Of a stretch of 42,165 bases of DNA, positions 17,573 through 24,035 are shown in pieces; position 1 is the stretch's first letter; every line of letters starts with the position of its first letter. Both the position numbers and the translations under genes were made by a program. Source of the DNA: a virus; the IMG/VR virus record IMGVR_UViG_3300024500_000050, positions 1-42,165 of that record; one strand, given 5' to 3'. The notes under the pieces were generated by a model. That model did not search any database and was not told the DNA's origin. It was given only the letters and a program-made list of their open reading frames with translations.

Positions 17573-17591
17573 AATTTTCTCCTTGTGTGTG
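17573..17591 (-). repeat. Shared leader, copy 2
   Basis: Reads CACACACAAGGAGAAAATT on the minus strand before ATG 17572. The stretch 17592-17645 upstream shows no feature I can support. Confidence 0.75.
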
Positions 17592-17645
17592 TATGTTACG
17601 ATTAACTAGCACCTTGCTAGTAATCTATAGTATATATGCCTTCTG

Positions 17646-18218
17646 TTAAAAAAGCAACGGAAATCTGAATATTTGAGCAAATTTCCTTTGTGTTTTGCCT
17701 AGATGGTCTATCTTAGCAAAATTGTCTTCCATGTACTCTTTCCATAGACTAACTGGAGTAGGGTTTGGAATTTCTATTTCACCGTGGCTGTCACTGTATT
17801 CTGTTTTAACAAGAACATTGTGTTTTCTAGCCAGGCTTTTAATTTTGTCATTGATACCTAAACAGACCATACAGCCGTGTTTGATATTACGATTTTGACA
17901 GTATTCAATAGCACGAGCCATTAGAGCATCGCCCATACCTTGACCTTGACATTCTTTAAAAACACTAAAGGCTAGTTCTGCTGGATCGTCTTCTAGACTG
18001 ATATGTGCTACAGCAACAACTTCTAAGTTATCGTTTTCAATAGCAAATATTTTATGCTTATCCGAATTTAATTCCCAACGATTAACTAATTCATTAATTG
18101 TTATATTTGGAATATGAAATCCAAATCGTAGATATCTAGTTTCGTCGTCGAGACTTAACAAGTGAGTTCTATATCTATAGAACTCGTGAGTCGGCAGTTT
18201 ATAGATAGTGTAAGACAT
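17646..18218 (-). CDS. GNAT family N-acetyltransferase
   Basis: A 190-residue GNAT-fold protein. The acetyl-CoA pyrophosphate loop is ECQGQGMGDALMARAIEYC (Q/RxxGxG/A), preceded by the splayed strand PAELAFSVF. The N-terminus (YRYRTHLLSLDDETRYLRFG) is like that of GNATs related to protein or small-molecule acetylation. The substrate is unknown; host protein modification is one option, as in T4 accessory genes. It starts 2 bases after the stop of the 36-residue gene, so the two are co-translated. Confidence 0.85.
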   Translation of the reverse strand: MSYTIYKLPTHEFYRYRTHLLSLDDETRYLRFGFHIPNITINELVNRWELNSDKHKIFAIENDNLEVVAVAHISLEDDPAELAFSVFKECQGQGMGDALMARAIEYCQNRNIKHGCMVCLGINDKIKSLARKHNVLVKTEYSDSHGEIEIPNPTPVSLWKEYMEDNFAKIDHLGKTQRKFAQIFRFPLLF

Positions 18219-18220
18219 TA

Positions 18221-18331
18221 TTAATCTCTGTAGATTGATTGTGCGGCTTTGTAATCACCCATTCTTGCGAAGTGTGCGGCTACTCGCGCTTTTTGAAACG
18301 ACTTTAAAAAGTCAGCAATAAATTTGAACAT
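18221..18331 (-). CDS. 36-residue small protein
   Basis: A short gene on the minus strand: MFKFIADFLKSFQKARVAAH, then FARMGDYKAAQSIYRD. Ribosome binding site cggag lies 9 bases before ATG 18331; a perfect TATAAATA late motif lies about 49 bases further upstream; the GNAT gene starts 2 bases after its stop. The helix-turn-helix-like layout (helix, MGDY turn, helix) suggests a small binding protein. Function unknown. Confidence 0.6.
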   Translation of the reverse strand: MFKFIADFLKSFQKARVAAHFARMGDYKAAQSIYRD

Positions 18332-18379
18332 TTTGTATTCTCCGTGTATGTGTGTAGTAACTCATGGTTTCTACTGATA

Positions 18380-18387
18380 TATTTATA
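18380..18387 (-). promoter_or_regulatory. Late promoter (TATAAATA, minus strand)
   Basis: An exact T4-type late octamer on the minus strand, positioned to drive the operon 18331-17070. Confidence 0.65.
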
Positions 18388-18422
18388 CAATATAACGCAG
18401 TGCCACATACTTCCGTTGACTC

Positions 18423-18460
18423 TTGCAATTCCAAAATCTTTAATGTATAATAGGTAAATA
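18423..18460 (+). promoter_or_regulatory. Dual promoter: sigma70-like plus late motif
   Basis: TTGCAA (18423-18428), 17-base spacer, TATAAT (18446-18451), then GGTAAATA (18453-18460). The arrangement would allow both early/host-polymerase and late transcription of the gene at 18481. Confidence 0.6.
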
Positions 18461-18480
18461 CATAACAGGAAACAGGGCTT

Positions 18481-18756
18481 ATGAAAAAACGTACACGTTC
18501 GATTTTAGAAGAACTTAGTAGTTTAGGCAATAGTAGAAATACAGAACTTCTAATAGAAAATAGAGGTCAAAATATCATTGACAGCGCAGTTAATCTACTA
18601 AGTTTAGTGCGCCAGCAGTTCAATGAGGAAGAAAGTGCAGAACTAGAACGCCGTTTCCTTAATGCTATACGCACAGGTGACCCACGCAAATTCCGCCGTG
18701 GAGTACAGAAAATTCAAGAACAGCGCAGAGCCGCTAAAAATAATCCTGAAAACTAA
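18481..18756 (+). CDS. Small basic helical protein
   Basis: A 91-residue basic, helical protein (RTRSILEELSSL, NLLSLVRQQFNEEESAELER, DPRKFRRGVQKIQEQRR). No motif names a function; the basic C-terminal helix could bind nucleic acid. It has its own dual promoter and is followed by a small hairpin with a T-run, so it is a one-gene transcription unit. Confidence 0.65.
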   Translation: MKKRTRSILEELSSLGNSRNTELLIENRGQNIIDSAVNLLSLVRQQFNEEESAELERRFLNAIRTGDPRKFRRGVQKIQEQRRAAKNNPEN

Positions 18757-18775
18757 CCGATAGACACCGGTTTTT
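18755..18775 (+). terminator. Weak intrinsic terminator
   Basis: AACCG, 8-base loop, CGGTT, followed by three more T. The stem overlaps the stop codon of the gene at 18481. Confidence 0.5.
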
Positions 18776-18784
18776 CTCCTTTTG

Positions 18785-18792
18785 GCTAAATA
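18785..18792 (+). promoter_or_regulatory. Late-promoter-like motif (GCTAAATA)
   Basis: GCTAAATA, about 52 bases before ATG 18845. A small hairpin (CCTAT/ATAGG-like: tcctatagagtaatagg) sits in the leader. Confidence 0.5.
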
Positions 18793-18844
18793 AAATTACA
18801 AAAGTCCTATAGAGTAATAGGCATATGACACGAGGAGAAAAATT

Positions 18845-19183
18845 ATGTCAGCAACAACACGTTATAATGGTAGCACAAAATTTGTGCAAGGTACTGTATA
18901 CTCAGTATATCAATTAAAAGCATTCGTTATCGATGCTGGTGCAACACTAGCAGATCAAGATGGCGACGGCGCAGGTGAAGTAGATCAAGCTCTTGAAGCA
19001 GTAGTTCGTGAAGTACAACCTTTAATGTACTATTCAGCAACAGACAAGATCCATGTTATCGTTGATGGTCACGCTGTAGATGCAACAACACTACAAGCAC
19101 GTATCCAAGCAATGGGTACTGTTAACGGTTACGACCTAAGCGGTGCAACTGTTACTTTAGCATCTAGTTTAACAATCGCTTAA
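18845..19183 (+). CDS. Small probable virion structural protein
   Basis: A 112-residue Ala/Thr/Val-rich protein (QLKAFVIDAGATLADQDGDG, VQPLMYYSATDKIHVIVDG, TVTLASSLTIA). It has its own late motif, a very strong ribosome binding site (aggaga) and a strong terminator, as expected of a highly expressed late product. No family is recognised. A head-decoration or tail-tube-associated role is inferred only from expression signals and composition. Confidence 0.65.
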   Translation: MSATTRYNGSTKFVQGTVYSVYQLKAFVIDAGATLADQDGDGAGEVDQALEAVVREVQPLMYYSATDKIHVIVDGHAVDATTLQARIQAMGTVNGYDLSGATVTLASSLTIA

Positions 19184-19213
19184 TAGCAAATAACCCAGGG
19201 ATGGGAAGGAAGG

Positions 19214-19240
19214 GCCCTAGTTTATCTAGGGCTTTTTTTT
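19214..19240 (+). terminator. Intrinsic terminator
   Basis: GCCCTAG, loop TTTAT, CTAGGGC, then eight T. It closes the one-gene unit at 18845. Confidence 0.92.
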
Positions 19241-19253
19241 GACTGGAAAATAC

Positions 19254-19261
19254 ATTAAATA
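19254..19261 (+). promoter_or_regulatory. Late-promoter-like motif (ATTAAATA)
   Basis: ATTAAATA, 24 bases before ATG 19286, with ribosome binding site agagg between. Confidence 0.45.
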
Positions 19262-19285
19262 ATTGTTCATAGAGGCACAATTAAA

Positions 19286-19615
19286 ATGAACGACTTCAAC
19301 AACTTCAGAATAAAAACACTTAAACAAATTAAAATATGGGCATGGTTAGCGGCAGTACTACCCTTGGTATCTCTTGCAGGCATTTTCTTTATATGGGTAT
19401 TTGGCGACAACACTCTCTTTGCCAGGGCTATGGTATTTGGTGAGACTAGTATGTTTGCCATAGCAGTGATATGGTGGTGGTGGGCAATATATGTTATCAA
19501 CAAACTAGTACACCAGTGGGATAAAACTAGAGACAATGTTGGTGAAGTCTTGGTGGAACTTCGAGACATCAAAGACTTTGTCAAAGGTCGCAAATCGGTC
19601 AATACCGATAAATAA
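19286..19615 (+). CDS. Two-helix membrane protein
   Basis: A 109-residue protein with two transmembrane segments (about residues 17-38, WAWLAAVLPLVSLAGIFFIW, and 52-72, with an unusual WWWWA run), then a charged cytoplasmic tail with a coiled-coil feel (RDNVGEVLVELRDIKDF). It is followed by a second small membrane protein. The pair could be accessory holins or membrane effectors; a lysis cassette lies elsewhere at 34.1 kb, so the role is open. Confidence 0.7.
   Translation: MNDFNNFRIKTLKQIKIWAWLAAVLPLVSLAGIFFIWVFGDNTLFARAMVFGETSMFAIAVIWWWWAIYVINKLVHQWDKTRDNVGEVLVELRDIKDFVKGRKSVNTDK
19607..19614 (+). promoter_or_regulatory. Late-promoter-like motif (GATAAATA)
   Basis: GATAAATA at the 3' end of the upstream gene, about 52 bases before ATG 19667; ribosome binding site tggaga is present. 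Confidence 0.45.
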
Positions 19616-19666
19616 ATATAACAAAGGCACACAACTAGGCATGTATTTTTATTTTGGAGATAAAAC

Positions 19667-19909
19667 ATGGCTACAGCGCCTACAACAGAATTAGAAAAAA
19701 CTAGTTTAGAAGCACACGTTGACCTTTGTGCTTTACGCTATGGACAACTTGAAGGTCGTTTAACTGCACTTGAAGAAAAAGTAGAGTCAGTGCATAACGA
19801 TATCATCGAAGGTCAAAAGAGTTTAACCAAAGTTATTATTGGCACAGCCGGCACTATCATTGCAGGCGTTATTTCGTTAGTAGTAGCAATCTTATTAAAG
19901 ATGGGTTGA
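19667..19909 (+). CDS. Coiled-coil protein with C-terminal membrane anchor (XhlA-like)
   Basis: An 80-residue protein: soluble N-terminus (THLE-type helix with LEAHVDLCALRYGQLEG), a coiled coil (RLTALEEKVESVHNDI), then one transmembrane segment (IIGTAGTIIAGVISLVVAIL) at the very C-terminus. This layout resembles XhlA/hemolysin-like phage proteins that assist holins, and small proteins recalled from marine myoviruses. Orientation is predicted with the coil in the cytoplasm. A terminator follows. Confidence 0.7.
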   Translation: MATAPTTELEKTSLEAHVDLCALRYGQLEGRLTALEEKVESVHNDIIEGQKSLTKVIIGTAGTIIAGVISLVVAILLKMG

Positions 19910-19928
19910 ACCAACAGGATACATTAAA

Positions 19929-19954
19929 GCTCTAGTTTAACTAGGGCTTTTTTT
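19929..19954 (+). terminator. Intrinsic terminator
   Basis: GCTCTAG, loop TTTAA, CTAGGGC (one G-T pair), then seven T. The 3' arm is identical to the terminator at 19214. Confidence 0.9.
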
Positions 19955-19960
19955 GTGGCT

Positions 19961-19968
19961 GTTAAATA
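19961..19968 (+). promoter_or_regulatory. Late-promoter-like motif (GTTAAATA), leaderless spacing
   Basis: GTTAAATA ends 5 bases before ATG 19974; no Shine-Dalgarno is available. Confidence 0.55.
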
Positions 19969-19973
19969 CTCAC

Positions 19974-20399
19974 ATGAAAGAGTTTACCATACAGACGTTA
20001 GTAGATATTACTGAGACTGGACAGCGAAGAAAAGAGCCGGGCAAGGAAATAGACTATTTCCAAAATCAAAACTTTACAATGTTGATTCAAACCATAGGTA
20101 TGCGTGTAAACCCGCACTACATCAACAGTCCCAAACTTAGGGAAGATGATGTCAAGGACTATGGATTTGGATCTGCCTACAAAGGCCAGCACAATATCTG
20201 GACATTTAAGTTTAGCATAGAGTATGCTGACGGATACAAAGATGCAGAAGGAAACAATGCAGGTCTGTTAATTGAAGATTTAAACTTCATTCCAATGATT
20301 GTAGACTTGAACGAAACAGCAGACTTGGAACGTGCTCTGCTGGATACTAAATCTCCACAGCACAAGAACACAGTAATTTTTGCGTCGGACGACGAATAA
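19974..20399 (+). CDS. Hypothetical protein, probable virion-associated
   Basis: A 141-residue protein from ATG 19974 (an in-frame ATG at 19953 lies between terminator and promoter and is unlikely). It begins MKEFTIQTLVDITETGQRR, like other short N-terminal peptides in this region. It contains YGFGSAYKGQHNIWTFKFSI, a beta-rich middle, and an acidic end. No enzyme motif is recognised. It lies upstream of genes with the same promoter arrangement. Confidence 0.6.
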   Translation: MKEFTIQTLVDITETGQRRKEPGKEIDYFQNQNFTMLIQTIGMRVNPHYINSPKLREDDVKDYGFGSAYKGQHNIWTFKFSIEYADGYKDAEGNNAGLLIEDLNFIPMIVDLNETADLERALLDTKSPQHKNTVIFASDDE

Positions 20400-20402
20400 A
20401 TA
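20395..20402 (+). promoter_or_regulatory. Late-promoter-like motif (AATAAATA), leaderless spacing
   Basis: AATAAATA contains the TAA stop of the previous gene and ends 4 bases before ATG 20407. Confidence 0.5.
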
Positions 20403-20406
20403 TAGT

Positions 20407-21135
20407 ATGAACGTCACAGAATTAACTGGTATTCCTAGTCCCGACTTTAGCATTAGTAATGCTGTGGTCTTCCACGACATACTGAACCCTAAATTGTTCA
20501 CTGAGTCGGGTATGATGCACGGGGAAGTACGCAGAGCGTTGATTGATATTGCTCGCCACTTTAAAGATTTCATAGGAGTTGAGTTAGACGTTAAAGATAT
20601 CACAGTCAGCGGCAGTAACGCGGCATTCAGTTATACTCCACAGAGTGACTTGGATCTGCACATTGTTGTTGCTGTACCAGACAAGCCAGAATTCCGCGAA
20701 CTGCTGGATGCCAAGAAAAATGTATATAATGCTAGACATGACATCAAAGTGCGAGGTATAGACGTAGAGCTATATGCCCAGGACGTAAACCAAGAGCACC
20801 ACAGTTTGGGAATTTACAGCGTGTTAAGGAGTCGTTGGATTGAAAAACCCACACGACAAGATGTAGATATTAACACACAGGATGTTAAGGATAAGTACAA
20901 GAACTACAGAGATAGAATTATTGTAGTGTTAGGCGACAATGACATTGCCCTAGCAGAAGATATGTGGAAAGACATAAAACGTATGCGACAGGCAGGTCTA
21001 GCCCGTGATGGAGAATTTGGCACAGAGAATTTAGTATTCAAAATGCTACGCAGTCAGGGATGGATCGAAAAACTCAATGATCATATTAACACACTACAAG
21101 ATCAAGAATTAAGTATAGAGCAGAGACAACTATGA
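20407..21135 (+). CDS. Nucleotidyltransferase-fold protein
   Basis: A 242-residue protein from ATG 20407. The Pol-beta-type signature is visible: VSGSNAAFSY (GS motif, about residue 67), then SDLDLHIVV (the DxD pair, Asp81/Asp83), then a third acidic strand GIDVELYAQD (about residue 118). Such enzymes transfer NMP to proteins, RNA or small molecules. The N-terminus MNVTELTGIPS resembles the short leader of neighbouring genes. The C-terminal half is helical, ending LSIEQRQL. It overlaps the next gene by ATGA. Acting on a host target after injection is a hypothesis. A non-catalytic structural use of the fold is also possible. Confidence 0.72.
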   Translation: MNVTELTGIPSPDFSISNAVVFHDILNPKLFTESGMMHGEVRRALIDIARHFKDFIGVELDVKDITVSGSNAAFSYTPQSDLDLHIVVAVPDKPEFRELLDAKKNVYNARHDIKVRGIDVELYAQDVNQEHHSLGIYSVLRSRWIEKPTRQDVDINTQDVKDKYKNYRDRIIVVLGDNDIALAEDMWKDIKRMRQAGLARDGEFGTENLVFKMLRSQGWIEKLNDHINTLQDQELSIEQRQL

Positions 21136-21395
21136 AAATATCAGACTTATTAGAAGCAGTACCCCCAGCACCAGGTGCCGCGCCCGCTCCAGGAGCCACA
21201 GCGCAAGGAGCCACACTGGATCCTAATAATCAAATGGTTGCTCAGGATCCTGCCGCACAGCAAAAACAAATGCAGTTACAGATAGCACAGCATCAAAAAG
21301 AAGTGCAAGACAAGAAAAAAGAAATTACTGATCAAATCGCTGATTTAACAAAACAGATAACTGACCTTAAAAAGCAGATGGCTGAATTAAAATGA
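21132..21395 (+). CDS. Pro/Ala-rich coiled-coil protein
   Basis: An 87-residue protein in three parts: short N-terminal peptide MKISDLLEAV, a Pro/Ala/Gly linker (APGAAPAPGATAQGAT), and a C-terminal heptad coiled coil (KKEITDQIADLTKQITDLKK). This resembles head-core or scaffold-associated phage proteins. It overlaps both neighbours by four bases, so it is translationally coupled within the operon 20407-22028. Confidence 0.65.
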   Translation: MKISDLLEAVPPAPGAAPAPGATAQGATLDPNNQMVAQDPAAQQKQMQLQIAQHQKEVQDKKKEITDQIADLTKQITDLKKQMAELK

Positions 21396-21592
21396 AAATT
21401 AACGAATTTGTAAGAAAAATAGATGTATGGACCAGCAAGGAGGAACAAGAACTTCTTGAAACTATCACTGAGCCCAGCATCTTAGCAGGATTTAATGAAA
21501 GAGAGCAATCCATAATCGAAAGTCTTATACGTAAGAGTCTGTTAATTAAAGTACAAGGTAAACATTCTTCTTACGTATATCCAAATGTTTGA
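21392..21592 (+). CDS. Small winged-helix-like protein
   Basis: A 66-residue protein starting MKINEFVRKIDVW. The pattern helix, EREQSIIESLIRKSLLIKV, then a short strand HSSYVYPN, looks like a winged-helix fragment, but the match is weak. It starts at ATGA overlap with the upstream gene and overlaps the downstream gene by 8 bases. Function unknown. Confidence 0.6.
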   Translation: MKINEFVRKIDVWTSKEEQELLETITEPSILAGFNEREQSIIESLIRKSLLIKVQGKHSSYVYPNV

Positions 21593-22028
21593 TATTAAAC
21601 AAGCCGCCGCAGATTTAGATTCCATGCTCTATGACATAGTTGTCAAGCAGGGCATCTTTGTAGCAGTAAACAAACGTCAGATACGATACAAGAAGTATAT
21701 CATTGTAAAAGGTACAGACGATAATTGGAACGTAATTTTAGCAGACAAACGCAAAATTCACGTGGCCACAGTATTTTTAAAAGTAAGTGCTTTTGCTATA
21801 TGCAAAATGCACGAAAAAGGCAAAAAACACAGCATCGATGATATTAAAAACAACGATGAGATTTTTAGAAAGAACTATATAGATTCACAGTTTTACAGAA
21901 AAACAGCCCAGAACGCAAAGGACCCTGTGACTAGGGAAAGTGCTTACTGGAGATTTGAGTTAGTCAAGGATTATGCTAAGACAGCCAAGGCTCGAATCGA
22001 CAACCTGTTCTACTCGTCGATTGTATAA
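21585..22028 (+). CDS. Hypothetical protein
   Basis: A 147-residue basic protein (MFDIKQAAADLDSMLYDIVV, GTDDNWNVILADKRKI, helical Lys/Arg-rich C-terminus). An alpha/beta N-terminal half and a helical C-terminal half are apparent, with no recognised motif. It is the last gene of the 20407 operon, and its 3' end carries the TATAAATA promoter of the next gene. Confidence 0.65.
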   Translation: MFDIKQAAADLDSMLYDIVVKQGIFVAVNKRQIRYKKYIIVKGTDDNWNVILADKRKIHVATVFLKVSAFAICKMHEKGKKHSIDDIKNNDEIFRKNYIDSQFYRKTAQNAKDPVTRESAYWRFELVKDYAKTAKARIDNLFYSSIV

Positions 22029-22031
22029 ATA
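22024..22031 (+). promoter_or_regulatory. Late promoter (TATAAATA)
   Basis: An exact T4-type late octamer, 30 bases before ATG 22062, with ribosome binding site aggaag in the leader. Confidence 0.7.
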
Positions 22032-22061
22032 ATAAAACAACTTCACAGGAAGATTTTAACC

Positions 22062-22949
22062 ATGCGTATTACAGAACTTAACAAACCATTAACTGCCAAG
22101 GCGTTAAACGAAAGCGTAGCCCAGCAATTTGGACAGAAAATTGATTTAGAGAGTTTCACTCTTGAACAGTTAGAAGATGCACGTAACAAGTTACGTACAA
22201 AGATTAGTCAGTTTGAAGCCAGCGAGAGCTACAATGCTGTCTACGAAGACGAAACATATTCTAAGAACAAACTGTTCCTAGATGTGTTAAATCGTGCTAT
22301 CGAAGAGCGTAGCAACGAAATGACTACTGACAGCGGCTATACTGAAATGGAAAGCATGGTATTAGAAAAAGTAGAGCAAGGTGTTATCGCATTTGAAGAT
22401 CTTCCAGAAGAATTACAGAATAAAGTTAATAAGAACAAAGCCGTAGTACAAGTAGAATCTGTACTACGTGAAGGCGAAGAAGAAAAGGCCGAGTTAATCA
22501 TGGCCGCTCGTGACATGGTTGACCGCGTTACAGGCTGGATGGAAGACACAGCAAATATGCAGGCCGAATCAATGTTAGAATTAATTGACTCTATAAGAGA
22601 CGAAATGGGCAGTGATACATCAATGGAGTTCGAGGGAGTTGTTAAACCAGCCCTTGCAACTATCTACACAGCATTAGAAAGTTCACGTCAGCAACTAACA
22701 CAAGCAGTTGCTATCTTAACAGGCGAAGGTGAAGGAGCCGCTCCAACAATGGGCGCAGAGCCAGCACCAGAAGCAGGCGCAGAAGAACCAGAAGCAGGTG
22801 CTGAATCAGGCACAGTAGTTGGCGGTGAAGAAGAAGCAGGAGCGGCTGCTCCAGCGGCAGGTGGCGAAGAGCCCGCAGGTCGTGCTACTCGTGAATCAAT
22901 CGAGTTTAGCCGTAAACTAGCAAGTTTACTAGCACCAAAAAAAAAGTAA
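22062..22949 (+). CDS. Acidic helical virion/prohead-core-like protein, zero-frame product
   Basis: A 295-residue protein. It begins MRITELNKPLTAKALNES and is mostly helical and acidic (residues 20-225), followed by a low-complexity Ala/Glu/Gly/Pro tail (about 225-270) and a short helix ESIEFSRKLASLLAPKKK. Composition is like phage head-core or scaffold proteins. It ends at nine A followed by GTAA. The reading frame -1 to it is open across this point for a further 110 codons, with a slippery heptamer and downstream hairpin, so a 405-residue fusion is probably also made. Confidence 0.75.
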   Translation: MRITELNKPLTAKALNESVAQQFGQKIDLESFTLEQLEDARNKLRTKISQFEASESYNAVYEDETYSKNKLFLDVLNRAIEERSNEMTTDSGYTEMESMVLEKVEQGVIAFEDLPEELQNKVNKNKAVVQVESVLREGEEEKAELIMAARDMVDRVTGWMEDTANMQAESMLELIDSIRDEMGSDTSMEFEGVVKPALATIYTALESSRQQLTQAVAILTGEGEGAAPTMGAEPAPEAGAEEPEAGAESGTVVGGEEEAGAAAPAAGGEEPAGRATRESIEFSRKLASLLAPKKK

Positions 22950-22999
22950 TTGAGGCAACCGATCCAAACCTAATCCTAATTCTTAGGAGTTTGATCGGT
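22937..22999 (+). promoter_or_regulatory. Programmed -1 frameshift signal candidate
   Basis: Zero-frame codons CCA AAA AAA AAG TAA contain the slippery heptamer A AAA AAG (22940-22946). After an 11-base spacer, ACCGATC (22958-22964) can pair perfectly with GATCGGT (22993-22999); inside, CCTAA and TTAGG can pair as well. The -1 frame is open from before the site to 23278. Confidence 0.75.
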
Positions 23000-23278
23000 A
23001 AAGCCGATAGCAAAAACATTCCAGGCAATTTTAGATGGGACGAAATTAATCGTTTCATGACAAACATTGGCCAAGAAGAATTCGACTACGACACATTTAA
23101 ATTAACCTTCGATGCAGATCCTAATCTACAAAAATTAGTAGCACGATTTGATCAAAACGGCATTGAACTAAAGACTAAAAATCAAACACCACCACAAGGT
23201 CCAGTAGACGGCGACACAGGCAGTGACGCTGTTGCACAAATGGCAAAACACGCAACAAATACAGCAATGGCCTCTTGA
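22946..23278 (+). CDS. Frameshift extension of the 22062 protein
   Basis: About 110 codons in the -1 frame, beginning VIEATDPNLILILRSLIGKA directly after the slippery site and ending KHATNTAMAS. It has protein-like composition (FRWDEINRFMTNIGQEEFDY, then DPNLQKLVARFDQNGIELK) and no stop between the slip site and 23278. The only alternative start is TTG 22991, whose Shine-Dalgarno (taggag) ends one base before it, too close to work well. I therefore treat it as the C-terminal domain of a frameshifted product. A sequencing error in the A9 run would give the same picture as a simple single gene. Confidence 0.7.
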   Translation, partial: VIEATDPNLILILRSLIGKADSKNIPGNFRWDEINRFMTNIGQEEFDYDTFKLTFDADPNLQKLVARFDQNGIELKTKNQTPPQGPVDGDTGSDAVAQMAKHATNTAMAS

Positions 23279-23303
23279 CAGGCTGTAAACATAATGTTAT
23301 AAT
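23275..23303 (+). promoter_or_regulatory. Consensus sigma70 promoter
   Basis: TTGACA (23275-23280), 17-base spacer, TATAAT (23298-23303): a perfect match. The predicted +1, seven bases after the -10, is 23310, which is the A of the exonuclease ATG. Confidence 0.88.
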
Positions 23304-23309
23304 TGCGTC

Positions 23310-24002
23310 ATGACTACGACATTATTACAGCCAAAATATACCTACACTAAACTTAATAGAGATGAATCCACTGGCAAGCGTTTATATGCTTGCCCAGATG
23401 GGTTTAAAGTTCCCAGTGTAACAACAATCCTAGATAAAACTAAACCAGCAGAAGCCCGTGAAGCACTGGCTAATTGGAAAAAGGCTGTTGGCGAACAAAA
23501 AGCACAACAGATTACCACCGAAGCCGCCAGTCGCGGAACTAGGATGCACACATACCTAGAAAACTACATTAAAGGTGAGCCACTAAAAGAAAGTGTGAGT
23601 AACCCTTATGCACAACAAAGCCTGGACATGGCTAAGATTGTTATTGCACAAGGATTCCCTAAAATTAAGGAAGTATGGGGCAGTGAAGTTCCTTTGTATT
23701 TCCCAGAATTATATGCAGGAACCACAGACTGTGTAGGCATACACGAAGGCGACGAAAGTATCCTAGACTTTAAGCAGACTAACAAACCCAAGAAACTTGA
23801 GTGGATCGAGGATTACTTTTTACAGTTAACAGCCTACGCTCTAGCACACAACGAAATACACGGCACTAATATACGCAAGGGTGTTATTTTAATGTGTAGC
23901 AAAGACTACGAATATCAAGAGTTTATATTAGAACCTTCAGATTTTGACTACTGGACAAATCGCTGGTGTGACAGGGTGGCACAATATTATAGACTACCCT
24001 AA
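23310..24002 (+). CDS. PD-(D/E)XK exonuclease (MGME1/RecB-nuclease-like)
   Basis: A 230-residue nuclease. The N-terminus has the family-typical PSVTTIL near residue 35 and RGTRMHTYLENYI near 72 (conserved His). The catalytic core is AGTTDCVGI (about Asp140), LDFKQTN (Asp153, Lys155), then YFLQLTAYA. Such phage exonucleases process DNA ends in recombination or degrade host DNA. The gene has a consensus sigma70 promoter whose +1 is the start codon and no Shine-Dalgarno, so it may be an early leaderless transcript. Confidence 0.88.
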   Translation: MTTTLLQPKYTYTKLNRDESTGKRLYACPDGFKVPSVTTILDKTKPAEAREALANWKKAVGEQKAQQITTEAASRGTRMHTYLENYIKGEPLKESVSNPYAQQSLDMAKIVIAQGFPKIKEVWGSEVPLYFPELYAGTTDCVGIHEGDESILDFKQTNKPKKLEWIEDYFLQLTAYALAHNEIHGTNIRKGVILMCSKDYEYQEFILEPSDFDYWTNRWCDRVAQYYRLP

Positions 24003-24005
24003 ACA

Positions 24006-24013
24006 CATAAATA
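24006..24013 (+). promoter_or_regulatory. Late-promoter-like motif (CATAAATA)
   Basis: CATAAATA, 22 bases before ATG 24036, with ribosome binding site cggag in the leader. Confidence 0.55.
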
Positions 24014-24035
24014 CAGTCATAACGGAGTGTAGATT

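Noticed and set aside
22991-23278. Independent gene starting at TTG 22991
   Set aside because: The only Shine-Dalgarno ends one base before it, and the frame is open upstream to the slippery site; frameshift expression fits better.
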